DNA from: Micromonospora rosaria
Lineage (GTDB): Bacteria > Actinomycetota > Actinomycetes > Mycobacteriales > Micromonosporaceae
NCBI RefSeq assembly: GCF_001567585.1
Contig: NZ_LRQV01000018.1
Coordinates: 1-64,000, forward strand
DNA: 64,000 nucleotides
Reading direction: 5' to 3'
Within the stretch, counting starts at the first letter, position 1. Each line of letters opens with the position of its first letter. The translations under genes were made by a program, and so were the position numbers. Of the stretch, positions 21,912-30,596 are shown in pieces. Below the pieces are notes generated by a model that ran no database searches, was not told the origin of the DNA, and saw nothing but the letters and a program-made list of their open reading frames with translations.

Positions 21912-24803
21912 ATGCCGGAGGAGCAGCACAGCACACCGCCCCTGTTGGCGTCCCGGCTCACCCCGCCCCCACCGCCCGCGCCGCTGCTGGTGCGCCCGCG
22001 CCTGCTGGCCCGGCTGGACGAGGGGAGCACGGGCACGGTCACCCTGGTCTCGGCCCCGGCCGGCTTCGGCAAGACCACGCTGCTCGCCTCCTGGGCCCGC
22101 GCGGCCCCGGAGCCGGCCGGCCCCGGCTGGCTGTCGGTGGAGACCGGCGACACCGGGGACCGGTTCTGGGCGTACCTGACCCGCGTCCTGCACGCGGCCA
22201 CCGGGACCGCCACAGCGCCCGGCCCGGAGCCCGCCGGTGGGGCTTTCCTGCCGGACCCGGCCGGTGCGGTGCCCGGTCCGGTGCCGGCCGGGGGAGCGCC
22301 CCTGCCGGACTTGGCCGGCGCATCGTCCGGCCCGGTGCCGGCCGGTGGGGCGGGGCCCCCGGGGACCGCGCAGCTCGAAGCCCTGGCCGCGACGCTCGCC
22401 GCCGCCGAGGCTCCGGTCCTGCTGATCCTGGACGACCTGCACCGGATCACCGAGCCGGGTGCGCTGGCCGGGCTGGAGTTCCTGGTCCGGTACGCCGACG
22501 GCCGGTTGCGGCTGGTGATCGGGGCGCGCGGCGACCTGCCGGCGGCCCTGCACCGGCTGCGGCTGGCCGGGGAGCTGACCGAGATCGGCCCCGATCAGCT
22601 CGCCTTCACCGACGACGAGGTCGCCGACCTGCTCGTCGCGCACGGGGCGCACCTGCCGGCGTCGGCCGTGCCCCGGCTGCGGGACCGTACCGGCGGATGG
22701 CCGGCCGCGCTGCGCTTCGCCGCCCTGGCGGCACGCGGCCAGCCCGACCCGGCCCGCTGGGTGCGCCGGTTCGGCGGGGACCATCCCGACGTCGCCGGGT
22801 ACCTGCGGGCCGAACTGCTCGACGGGCTCGACCCCGCCGACCGGGACACCCTGCGCCGGTGCGCCGTCACGGCGGCGGTCCGGGCCGACCTGGCCGGCGC
22901 GTTGACCGACCGCCCCGACGCCGACCGGGTGCTGGCCGTCCTGGCCCGCGACGGCGGCTTCCTGCGTCACGACGACAGCAGCCCGCCCTGGTACCGCTGC
23001 CACCCGCTGCTGGCCGACCTGCTCCGCGCCGAACTGGCCGGGCTCGGCGACGACGCGGTCCGCGACCTGCACCGGCGGGCCGCCGGCTGGTACGCCGGGC
23101 ACGGACGCCCGGCCGACGCGCTGCGGCACGCGCTGGCGGCGGGGGAGTGGGACCGGGCCGCCGCGCTGCTCGCCACCGACTGGCCGGAGCTGATCCCCTA
23201 CGACCGGGACCTGCCGGCCACCCCGCCGCCGGCCGCCCCGCCGCCCGAGGCCCGGCACGGGTACCCGGACCTCGTGCTCGCCCTCGCGGTCGAGCGCGCC
23301 GCCGCCGCCGACGCGACCGCCGCCAGCGGGCACCTGCGGGCCGCCACCGAGCTGGCCCGGAGCCTGCCGCCGCCGCACCGGGCCCGGTACCTGCGGCTGG
23401 CCACCGTGCTGGAGCTGACCCTGGCCCGGCGGGCCGGCGACCACCGGGCGACCCGGGCCCTGGCCGACCGCCTGCTCGACGCCACCCCTCCCGGCGACGA
23501 CCCCACCCGTCCCGGAAGCGAACCCGACCTCTCCGCCCCCGCGTCGGCCACCACCACCGTCGACGTCGACGGGCGGGCCGTGGCCGGGACGGCGCGCGGG
23601 CTGGTCGACCTCGCCGACGGGGACCTGACGGGGGCGCTGGAGCACCTGCTCCCGGCGCTGGCGGCGGCCCGCGCGGGCGGGCGGGGGCGGACCGAACTGG
23701 TCTGCGCCAGCCGGGTCGCCCTGCTCCGCGCGGTCGGTGGTGACCTGGTGGCCGCCGAACACGCCGCCCGGGAGGTCCTCGCCATGCCGGCCTGTCAGGG
23801 CTGGGCCTGCCTGGAGGACTGCGCCCACGGGTACCTCGCCCTGGCCGTGGTGGCCCTGCACCGGGACCTGCCCGACGAGGTCGAGGCGAACCTGGCCCTC
23901 GCCGGACCGGCCGCCCACGAACCGGCGGTCGGCGCGATCGTCGCGCTGTGCCGGGTACCGCTGCTGCGCGACGCCGGGGAGTTCACCGCCGCGTACCGGG
24001 TGCTCACCGAGGCCCGGCAGCGGGTCGCCGCGCTGCCCGCCGCCCGCGAGCTGACCGACCGGCTGCTCGCCGCCGAGGCCGACCTGCTCGTCGCCCGGGG
24101 CGACCTGGCCGGGGCCCGGCACCTGCTGAGCGACCCGCCACCCGCCACCTCGTCCAGCGGCCCGGCCCCGCCCGGTCGGGTCGTCCCGGCCGGTGCGGCG
24201 GTTCCGACCGGCTCGGCGGGCGGGGCGGCGGAGCCGGCGGTCGCGTTGGCCCGGATGGAGGTGCTGGCGGGCGACCAGCGGGCCGCCGCCCGCGCGCTGC
24301 CCGCCTGGGACGGTCCGGACGCCGAGCGGCTGCCGCTGCCGGTACGCCTCGACGCCGGGCTGCTGGACGCCGTCCTGGCGCGGGCCGGCGGCGACGAGCG
24401 GCGGGCCGGCCGGCTGCTGGAACGGCTGCTCGACCTGGCCGCGCCGCAGGGGTACCGGCGGGTCTTCACCCAGGCCGTGCCCGGGGTGCGGGACCTGCTC
24501 GCCGGGCACCTGGACAGCGGCACGGCGCACTGGGCGACCGTCACCGACCTGCTCCAGGCGGTGGACGCGCCGGCCGGTCGGGCACCGGCGGAACCGGTGC
24601 CGGGGCTGGCCGAGCCGCTCACCGAACGGGAGCTGACCATCCTGCGGTACCTGCAGAGCATCCTGTCCAACGTGGAGATCGCCGGTGAGCTCTCCGTGTC
24701 GGTCAACACGGTCAAGACGCACGTCCGCAACATCTACCGCAAACTGGACGCGACCCGGCGTCGGGAGGCCGTCCGCCGGGCCCGCGACCTGCACCTGATC
24801 TGA
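21912..24803 (+). CDS. LAL-type LuxR-family regulator (MalT-like ATPase)
   Basis: This encodes 963 residues behind GGGAGGG. The N-terminal NTPase has Walker A APAGFGKTT (about 48-56) and Walker B VLLILDDLH (about 170-178). The middle is an alpha-helical TPR-like sensor region. The C-terminal 65 residues are the LuxR HTH (LTERELTILRYL, then NVEIAGELSVSVNTVKTHV). By family it is a large ATP-binding transcription activator that responds to an inducer. It is divergent from the SRPBCC-ADH pair across 183 bp, so those genes are the likeliest targets. A 54-bp tandem repeat inserts three Gly/Ala/Pro units between the Walker motifs. Confidence 0.93.
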   Translation: MPEEQHSTPPLLASRLTPPPPPAPLLVRPRLLARLDEGSTGTVTLVSAPAGFGKTTLLASWARAAPEPAGPGWLSVETGDTGDRFWAYLTRVLHAATGTATAPGPEPAGGAFLPDPAGAVPGPVPAGGAPLPDLAGASSGPVPAGGAGPPGTAQLEALAATLAAAEAPVLLILDDLHRITEPGALAGLEFLVRYADGRLRLVIGARGDLPAALHRLRLAGELTEIGPDQLAFTDDEVADLLVAHGAHLPASAVPRLRDRTGGWPAALRFAALAARGQPDPARWVRRFGGDHPDVAGYLRAELLDGLDPADRDTLRRCAVTAAVRADLAGALTDRPDADRVLAVLARDGGFLRHDDSSPPWYRCHPLLADLLRAELAGLGDDAVRDLHRRAAGWYAGHGRPADALRHALAAGEWDRAAALLATDWPELIPYDRDLPATPPPAAPPPEARHGYPDLVLALAVERAAAADATAASGHLRAATELARSLPPPHRARYLRLATVLELTLARRAGDHRATRALADRLLDATPPGDDPTRPGSEPDLSAPASATTTVDVDGRAVAGTARGLVDLADGDLTGALEHLLPALAAARAGGRGRTELVCASRVALLRAVGGDLVAAEHAAREVLAMPACQGWACLEDCAHGYLALAVVALHRDLPDEVEANLALAGPAAHEPAVGAIVALCRVPLLRDAGEFTAAYRVLTEARQRVAALPAARELTDRLLAAEADLLVARGDLAGARHLLSDPPPATSSSGPAPPGRVVPAGAAVPTGSAGGAAEPAVALARMEVLAGDQRAAARALPAWDGPDAERLPLPVRLDAGLLDAVLARAGGDERRAGRLLERLLDLAAPQGYRRVFTQAVPGVRDLLAGHLDSGTAHWATVTDLLQAVDAPAGRAPAEPVPGLAEPLTERELTILRYLQSILSNVEIAGELSVSVNTVKTHVRNIYRKLDATRRREAVRRARDLHLI
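22221..22364 (+). repeat. 54-bp in-frame tandem repeat within the LAL regulator
   Basis: Copies begin at 22221, 22275 and 22329 (the last shortened). Each encodes about 18 residues around GPVPAGGA-LPD-AGA. The period is a multiple of three, so copy-number change would keep the frame. It forms a flexible loop in the ATPase domain. Confidence 0.8.
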
Positions 24804-24860
24804 GCCACCCGGGCCGCCCCCGAGCCGCCCTGAGCGACCTGGGCCACCCGGGCCTCAGCG

Positions 24861-24917
24861 GTTAGGAAGGGGCCCCTTTACTACCGAATGCGTTAACAAG
24901 GGGCCCTTCCTTACACC
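24861..24917. repeat. GGAAGGGCCCC palindromic element, copy 4
   Basis: On the minus strand it runs from GGTGTAAGGAAGGG through GTTAACGCATTCGGTAGT to CCTTCCTAAC. It supplies the TAA stop of the DsbA-like gene and lies between it and the convergent LAL regulator. Confidence 0.9.
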
Positions 24918-25459
24918 TCGGCGGCGCGGTCGGCGGCGGTGAGCAGGTCGGGCAGGTCGTAGCCGCCGTCGTACGGGACGCCGTTGACGAACAGGGCCGG
25001 CACGGCGGAGACGCCGCTGCGGATCCCGCCGACGAAGTCCCGCCGGACCCGGTCGGCGTGGGCGTGCCCGGTGACCTCCGCGTCCACCTCGTCGACCGGC
25101 AGGCCGAGCTGCTCCACGCCGAGCGACAGGTGCACCGGGTCCAGTTGGTCCTGGTGCTCGAAGAGCCAGTCGTGCATCGGCCAGAACCGGTCCCGCCGGG
25201 CGGCGGCCTCGGCCACCTCGGCGGCGTGCTCGGCGTACGGGTGGATGTTGACGACCGGGAAGTGTCGGTACACCAGTCGGACCGTCTCACCGCGCTGCCC
25301 GAGCAGATCGGTGAGGTTGTGGTACGCCGCACCGCAGAACGGGCACTGGAAGTCGCCGTACTGGATCAGGGTGACCGGGGCGTCCTGCGGGCCCCGGACG
25401 TGGTCCTCGCCGGTGACCGGCGCACGCAGCCGGGGTTCGACCTGCAACGGTGTGGCCAT
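24911..25459 (-). CDS. DsbA-family thioredoxin-fold oxidoreductase
   Basis: This encodes 182 residues. DAPVTLIQYGDFQCPFCGAAYHN contains the CxxC active site CPFC at about residues 39-42, and SAVPALFVNG is the cis-Pro loop. The helical insert YRHFPVVNIHPYAEHAAEVAEAA is typical of DsbA/NhaA-linked thioredoxin-fold proteins. There is no signal peptide or lipobox, so it acts in the cytosol, unlike classical DsbA. Its stop is inside repeat copy 4. A 15-bp perfect inverted repeat lies just upstream (25473-25507). Confidence 0.9.
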   Translation of the reverse strand: MATPLQVEPRLRAPVTGEDHVRGPQDAPVTLIQYGDFQCPFCGAAYHNLTDLLGQRGETVRLVYRHFPVVNIHPYAEHAAEVAEAAARRDRFWPMHDWLFEHQDQLDPVHLSLGVEQLGLPVDEVDAEVTGHAHADRVRRDFVGGIRSGVSAVPALFVNGVPYDGGYDLPDLLTAADRAAEV

Positions 25460-25472
25460 GGGCGCAGCGTTC

Positions 25473-25507
25473 CCCGGAGCGGGTGAGGTCAGCTCACCCG
25501 CTCCGGG
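25473..25507. promoter_or_regulatory. Perfect 15-bp inverted repeat in a divergent promoter region
   Basis: The arms 25473-25487 and 25493-25507 are exactly complementary, with loop GTCAG. The site is 14 bp upstream of the DsbA-like start and 98 bp before the membrane-protein start, so it is placed for an operator or attenuator rather than a gene-end terminator. Confidence 0.55.
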
Positions 25508-25605
25508 TGGGCCGGCGGCCGGCGGTGGGACGGGAGTGACATCACCGCCTTCGATAGGTCATCATGGCCCGGCTACCGGTCGACGACAGTCGGTGACGAG
25601 GGTGG

Positions 25606-27543
25606 ATGATGGGTACCCAGCAGCAGGAACCGGTGGCGGACACGCCGGATACCTCCGTGTCCGCCACGACGTCGGCCGATGCCGCAGCCGACGCGACACC
25701 GGCCCCGGCCGACGCGGAACCGGCCCCGGCCGGCGCGAGGCCGGTTCCGGGCGAGGCGGCACCGGCCCCGGCGGATGCGCCGGCGGCCCCCGCCGGGGCG
25801 ACGTCGGCGCCGGTCGGGCGGCGGCCGGTGGGGTGGGCGGCCCGTGGGGGCGCCCTGGTCCGCCTCGTGCGGCACGAGTGGACCCTCGTGGTGCTCGGCA
25901 GTATCGCCTTGGCGGTGCTGCTGACCTGGCCCACCATGCGCCATCCGGCCACCACGATCCCGCAGGACACCGGTGATCCGACCCTGCAGGCCTGGCAGAT
26001 CGGCTGGGGCGGGCACGCCCTGCTGACCCAGCCGTGGCAGCTCTGGCACTCGAACACGTTCTTCCCCGAGCCGTACACCTACGCGTACTCGGACACGCTG
26101 CTCGGGTACGCCCTGTTCGGGATGGTCGGCTCCGGTCCGGAGGCCGCCGTCGTCCGGTACAACCTGCTCTACGTGCTGGTGCACGCGCTGGCCTTCGTCG
26201 GGGCGTACGCGCTGTCGCGGCAGTTGGGCGCGGGCCGGGCCGGGGCGGCGGTGGCCGGGGCGTCGTTCGCGTACGCGCCGTGGAAGCTGGCCCAGGCCGG
26301 GCACCTGCACGTGCTCAGCATGGGCGGGATCGCCCTCGCGCTGGCCATGCTGGCCCGGGGGCACGGCTGGTCGCTGCGGGACGGGTACCGGCCGGAGCGG
26401 GCCCGGCCGGGCTGGGCGGTGGCCGGGTGGCTGGTCGCCGCCTGGCAGGTCAGCCTCGGCTTCGGCATCGGCCTGCCGTTCGTGTACGCGCTGGCGCTGC
26501 TCTGCCTCGGCGCGGCGGCCGGCTACGGGCTGTCCCGGGTACGCCGAAAGACCTGGCCGGTGGTCCCGCGCCGGCTGCTCCTGGCCGACCTGGGGGGTGG
26601 CCTGGCGTTCGGCGCGGTGACCCTGCTGATGGCGGCGCCCTACTTCGAGGTGGTGGCGCGGCACCCGTCGGGCCGGCGCACCATCGAGCAGATCGCGATG
26701 TTCTCCCCGCCGCTGCGCGGGTTCCTCACCGCCCCGCCCGAGTCGTGGCTGTGGGGGGAGCGGCACGCGGTGGCCCGGGAGCAGTTGGGCTTCGCCGGGG
26801 AGATGACCCTGTTGCCCGGGGTGGTGCTGGTCGGGCTGGCCGCCGCCGGGCTGTTCCTCTCCGCCTGGCCGGTCCGGTACCGGCTGGCGCTGGCCGCCGG
26901 GGTGGTGGTGAGCGTGGCGCTGGCCTCGGGGACCACGCTCTTCGGCGACGGCAAGCCCGGGTACGTGACGTTGGTCGAGCACGCGCCCGGCTGGGACGGT
27001 ATCCGGACCCCGGGGCGGCTGGTGATCTGGACGACGCTGCTGCTCGGGGTCCTGGCCGCCGGGGCGCTGACGGTACGGGAGACCGATCCGCAGCCGGCCC
27101 CGTGGTGGCGGCGCCCGGCGCGGCTGGCGCTGCTCGTCCCGCTGCTGCTGGTGCTGGTCGAGGGGGTGAACCGGACCCCGCACGCCGAGGTGCCGGCGCA
27201 GCCGGCGGTGCTGCGCGGGCTGACCGGCCCGGCGCTGGTGCTGCCCAGCGAGGGCACCCGGGAGTACCACGTCATGCTCTGGTCGACCGACGGGTTCCCG
27301 CGCCTGGTCAACGGCGGGGCCTCGTTCGTCCCGCCCAGCCAGGACCGGCTCCGCGCGGCGAGCGTGTCGTTCCCGGACCCGGCCGCGGTGGCCGAGTTGC
27401 GGGCGGCGGGGGTGCGCACGGTGGTGGTGCTGCACGGGTACGTGGTCGGCACCCCGTGGCAGGACGTGGCGCAACGCCCGGTCACCGCGCCCGGCGTGCA
27501 CCGCGAGGATCACCCCGACGGGGTGGTGTACCACCTGGACTGA
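25606..27543 (+). CDS. Polytopic membrane protein, GT-C glycosyltransferase-like
   Basis: This encodes 645 residues. Residues 1-75 are an Ala/Pro-rich cytosolic tail; after that come about 11-12 transmembrane helices. The first outside loop after helix 1 contains PQDTGDPTLQAWQIGWGG, an Asp-rich motif in the position where GT-C enzymes bind metal and lipid-phosphate sugar. The C-terminal outside domain ends VVVLHGYVVG and VVYHLD. By analogy it would transfer a sugar from a polyprenyl-phosphate donor to an exported acceptor. No neighbouring glycan genes support this, so it remains a fold-level call. Confidence 0.7.
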   Translation: MMGTQQQEPVADTPDTSVSATTSADAAADATPAPADAEPAPAGARPVPGEAAPAPADAPAAPAGATSAPVGRRPVGWAARGGALVRLVRHEWTLVVLGSIALAVLLTWPTMRHPATTIPQDTGDPTLQAWQIGWGGHALLTQPWQLWHSNTFFPEPYTYAYSDTLLGYALFGMVGSGPEAAVVRYNLLYVLVHALAFVGAYALSRQLGAGRAGAAVAGASFAYAPWKLAQAGHLHVLSMGGIALALAMLARGHGWSLRDGYRPERARPGWAVAGWLVAAWQVSLGFGIGLPFVYALALLCLGAAAGYGLSRVRRKTWPVVPRRLLLADLGGGLAFGAVTLLMAAPYFEVVARHPSGRRTIEQIAMFSPPLRGFLTAPPESWLWGERHAVAREQLGFAGEMTLLPGVVLVGLAAAGLFLSAWPVRYRLALAAGVVVSVALASGTTLFGDGKPGYVTLVEHAPGWDGIRTPGRLVIWTTLLLGVLAAGALTVRETDPQPAPWWRRPARLALLVPLLLVLVEGVNRTPHAEVPAQPAVLRGLTGPALVLPSEGTREYHVMLWSTDGFPRLVNGGASFVPPSQDRLRAASVSFPDPAAVAELRAAGVRTVVVLHGYVVGTPWQDVAQRPVTAPGVHREDHPDGVVYHLD

Positions 27544-27577
27544 GCCCGTCCCGGTCCCGGGCCCGACCGGGGCGGGC
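27544..27577 (+). terminator. GC-rich hairpin behind the GT-C-like gene
   Basis: The arms 27544-27556 and 27565-27577 pair over 13 bases with one G-T wobble. It starts directly after the stop codon, with no T tract. Confidence 0.6.
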
Positions 27578-27597
27578 CCTCGGCTCCGTCGACTGTC

Positions 27598-27607
27598 GAA
27601 GCGCTTC
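27598..27607. promoter_or_regulatory. LacI-family operator core GAAGCGCTTC
   Basis: A perfect 10-bp palindrome with the AAGCGCTT core recognised by LacI-family sugar repressors. It lies about 195 bp before the xyloglucanase gene and suggests repression relieved by a plant-polysaccharide sugar. No LacI gene is in the window. Confidence 0.5.
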
Positions 27608-27801
27608 ACATGGCCTGAACTCATCGGTTAGGGTGATTTCCTTCCTCGGCAGCGGGAGCCAGCATGCCGGCGGGGATGCCAGGGCAGCCTCCCCGCACAC
27701 CGCACGACCCTCGATGTCGCTCCGGGCACGGTCGTTTGCCGACCGTCGGCGTCGCGTGCCGTCCCGTCCTCCCCCACGGGCACATCCGAGAGGAACCGCA
27801 G

Positions 27802-30261
27802 ATGCGGAGAAGTCTCGCCGGCGCGGTCGTATCCGCGCTGGCCGCGGCCACGGCGATCGTGGCCGTACAGCTCACCGTGGCTCCCGTCGCGCCGGCCGTC
27901 GCCGCCGCGTCGGAGCCGTACACCTGGAAGAACGTCCGGATCGACGGCGGTGGCTTCGTTCCCGGCATCGTCTTCAACCCCACCGAGAAGAACCTGATCT
28001 ACGCCCGCACCGACATCGGCGGGTTGTACCGCTGGGAGCAGGCCGCCCAGTCGTGGACGCCGCTGCTGGACTGGGTGGGCTACGACAAGTGGGGCTGGAA
28101 CGGCGTGCTGAGCGTCGCCACCGACCCGGTGCAGACCAGCCGCGTGTACGCCGCCGTCGGCATGTACACCAACGACTGGGACCCGAACAACGGGGCGATC
28201 CTGCGCTCCACCAACAAGGGCGCCACCTGGCAGGCCACCGAGCTGCCGTTCAAGGTCGGCGGCAACATGCCCGGCCGGGGCATGGGGGAGCGGCTCGCCG
28301 TGGACCCCAACCGCAACAGCACCGTCTACTTCGCCGCCGAGGGCGGCAACGGCCTGTGGCGCAGCACCGACTCCGGGGTGACCTGGGCGAAGGTGACGAA
28401 CTTCCCCAACGTCGGCAACTACGTCGCCGACCCGAACGACAGCAGCGGCTACCAGAGCCAGAACCAGGGCCTGACCTGGGTGAGCTTCGACAAGAGCACG
28501 GGTACGGCGGGGAACACCACGCAGACCATCTACGTCGGGGTGGCCGACAAGCAGAACCCGGTGTACCGCAGCACCAACGGCGGTACCACCTGGGAGCGGA
28601 TCCCCGGTCAGCCCACCGGGTACCTGGCGAAGAAGGGCGTCGTCGACCACGTCGGCGGTCACCTCTACATCGCCACCAGCGACACCGGCGGCCCGTACGA
28701 CGGGGCCAAGGGTGACGTGTGGAAGTTCACCCGCGCCACCGGCACCTGGACGCAGATCAGCCCGATGCCGTCCAGCAGCGCCGACACGTACTTCGGCTAC
28801 TCCGGCCTGACCATCGACCGGCAGAACCCGAACACGCTGATCGTGGCCACCCAGATCTCCTGGTGGCCGGACGCGATCTTCTGGCGGACCACCGACGGCG
28901 GCGCGACCTGGAGCCGGATCTGGGACTGGGGCAGCTACCCCGAGCGGGTCAAGAAGTACACGATGGACATCTCCTCGGTGCCGTGGCTGACCTTCGGGGC
29001 CAACCCGCAGCCGCCGGAGGAGACCCCGAAGCTGGGCTGGATGAACGAGTCGGTGGAGATCGACCCGCACGACTCCGACCGGTTCCTGTACGGCACCGGC
29101 GCGACCATCTACGGCAGCACCGACCTGACGAAGTGGGACACCGGTGGCCAGCTCACCATCACGCCGATGGTGAAGGGGCTGGAGGAGACCGCCGTGCTCG
29201 ACCTGGTCAGCCCCCCGTCCGGGGCGCCGCTGGTCAGCGCGCTCGGTGACATCGGCGGCTTCCGTCACGACAACCTCGACGCGGTGCCGGCGAAGATGTT
29301 CACCCAGCCGGTCTTCACCAGCAGCACCAGCCTGGACTACGCCGAGGCGAACCCGTCGGTGATGGTCCGGGCCGGCAACTTCACCGACGCCGACCGCCCC
29401 AACGACAGCCACGTCGCCTTCTCCACCGACGGCGGGTCGAACTGGTTCCAGGGCAGCGAGCCCTCGGGGATCAACAGCGGCGGTACGGTCGCCGCGGCGG
29501 CCGACGGCAGCCGGTTCGTCTGGGCCCCGGGGGACGCCGGCCAGCGGGTGGTCCACTCGGTCGGCTTCGGCACCTCGTGGACCGCGTCCACCGGGGTGCC
29601 GGCGAACGCGACCATCGAGTCCGACCGGGTCAACCCGAACACGTTCTACGCCTTCTCGGGCGGCACGCTCTACGTCAGCACCAACGGCGGGGCCAGCTTC
29701 ACCGCCTCGGCGGCGACCGGGCTGCCCACCACCGACGTCAAGTTCAAGGCGCTGCCCGGCCAGGAGGGTCACCTGTGGCTGGCCGGCCCGGGTGGGCTGT
29801 GGCGGTCCACCAACTCCGGGGCCAGCTTCACCAAGATCAGCACGGTCAGCCACGGGTACAACGTGGGCTTCGGCAAGGCGGCTCCGGGGCAGACGCACCC
29901 GGCGCTGTTCCTCTTCGGCACCGTGGACGGCCAGCACGGCGTCTACCGTTCGGACACCGTCGGGGCGAGCTGGGTGCGGATCAACGACGACCAGCACCAG
30001 TACGGCAACGCGGGCGAGGCGCTGACCGGCGACCCCCGGGTCTACGGCCGGGTCTACCTGGGCACCAACGGCCGGGGCATCCTGGTCGCCGACCGGCAGG
30101 GCGGCCCCACCACCCCGCCGACCACCCCCCCACGACCCCGCCCACCACGCCACCGACGACCCCGCCCACCACTCCGCCGACGACCCCACCGACCACGCCG
30201 CCCACCACTCCGCCGACGACCCCGCCGGTGGGCACCGGGTGTGCCGCCACCTACCGGGTGA
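27802..30261 (+). CDS. Secreted GH74 xyloglucanase, frameshifted in its linker
   Basis: ATG 27802 follows GAGAGGAA and starts a signal peptide (to about residue 36, AVAAAS). The mature protein is the seven-bladed GH74 propeller: ARTDIGGLYRW and ALGDIGGF carry the two catalytic Asp, and repeated STNGGTTW, TTDGGATW and STDSGVTW turns are BNR/sortilin-type. By family it cuts beta-1,4-glucan backbones of xyloglucan outside the cell. After the TTPPTTPP start of the linker, the frame runs into an Arg/Pro-rich tail and stops at 30259-30261. One extra C in the C7 tract (30125-30131) would restore the frame to a CBM2 ending at 30536, for a 911-residue enzyme. The catalytic part is intact. Confidence 0.9.
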   Translation: MRRSLAGAVVSALAAATAIVAVQLTVAPVAPAVAAASEPYTWKNVRIDGGGFVPGIVFNPTEKNLIYARTDIGGLYRWEQAAQSWTPLLDWVGYDKWGWNGVLSVATDPVQTSRVYAAVGMYTNDWDPNNGAILRSTNKGATWQATELPFKVGGNMPGRGMGERLAVDPNRNSTVYFAAEGGNGLWRSTDSGVTWAKVTNFPNVGNYVADPNDSSGYQSQNQGLTWVSFDKSTGTAGNTTQTIYVGVADKQNPVYRSTNGGTTWERIPGQPTGYLAKKGVVDHVGGHLYIATSDTGGPYDGAKGDVWKFTRATGTWTQISPMPSSSADTYFGYSGLTIDRQNPNTLIVATQISWWPDAIFWRTTDGGATWSRIWDWGSYPERVKKYTMDISSVPWLTFGANPQPPEETPKLGWMNESVEIDPHDSDRFLYGTGATIYGSTDLTKWDTGGQLTITPMVKGLEETAVLDLVSPPSGAPLVSALGDIGGFRHDNLDAVPAKMFTQPVFTSSTSLDYAEANPSVMVRAGNFTDADRPNDSHVAFSTDGGSNWFQGSEPSGINSGGTVAAAADGSRFVWAPGDAGQRVVHSVGFGTSWTASTGVPANATIESDRVNPNTFYAFSGGTLYVSTNGGASFTASAATGLPTTDVKFKALPGQEGHLWLAGPGGLWRSTNSGASFTKISTVSHGYNVGFGKAAPGQTHPALFLFGTVDGQHGVYRSDTVGASWVRINDDQHQYGNAGEALTGDPRVYGRVYLGTNGRGILVADRQGGPTTPPTTPPRPRPPRHRRPRPPLRRRPHRPRRPPLRRRPRRWAPGVPPPTG
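30105..30230 (+). repeat. Pro-Thr linker tandem repeat (12-bp units) with C7 tract
   Basis: Repeats of a 12-bp unit encoding TTPP run from about 30105 to 30230. The homopolymer C7 at 30125-30131 is the point where the frame changes. The repeats continue in the other frame, showing that the break is recent or artefactual. Confidence 0.85.
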
Positions 30262-30536
30262 CCGGCTCCTGGACCGGGGGTTTCCAGGGTGAGGTGGTGG
30301 TCCGCAACAGCGGCAGCACGCCCGTCGCCGGCTGGACGGTGACCTGGTCCTTCCCGAACGGGCAGCAGATCAACCAGCTCTGGGGTGGTACGCACACCCA
30401 GACCGGGGCCGCCGTCACGGTCCGCGACGCGGGCTGGAACGGCGCGCTCGGCGCCGGGGCGAGCACCACCGTCGGTTTCCTCGCGAGCTGGACCGGCAGC
30501 AACGGGGCACCCACCCCCACCTGCACCCCCCGCTAG
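30123..30536 (+). pseudogene. CBM2 cellulose-binding module, out of frame with GH74
   Basis: In the third plus frame the sequence reads on through TTPPTTPP into GTGCAATYRVTGSW, VVVRNSGSTPVAGW, NQLWGGTHTQ and TCTPR, a complete family-2 carbohydrate-binding module with the flanking Cys pair and exposed Trp residues. It has no start codon or RBS of its own. It is the missing C-terminus of the xyloglucanase, lost by a one-base shift or by a sequencing error. Confidence 0.85.
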
Positions 30537-30537
30537 C

Positions 30538-30595
30538 GTGCAAGGAGGGGCCCCTTGTTAACACACGTGTGTTAACAAGGGGCCCCTCCTTGCAC
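30538..30595. repeat. GGAAGGGCCCC-family element, copy 5: perfect 58-bp palindrome
   Basis: Every base of 30538-30566 pairs with 30567-30595. It contains GTGCAAGGAGGGG, GGGGCCCC, GTTAAC and a CACACGTGTG centre. It lies between the convergent xyloglucanase/CBM2 end and the P450 stop, 1 bp from the latter. This symmetric form shares its ends with copy 10. Confidence 0.95.
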
Positions 30596-30596
30596 C

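Noticed and set aside
21267-24794. An 1175-residue open frame antisense to the LAL regulator
   Set aside because: It is a GC-skew shadow: low-complexity Gly/Arg/Gln sequence, no domain, and it runs opposite a gene with intact Walker and HTH motifs. Only its last part, from 21728, is a real gene.
28550-30189. Large minus-strand frame opposite the xyloglucanase
   Set aside because: No start context, no recognisable motif, and it is the complement of a well-conserved GH74 domain.
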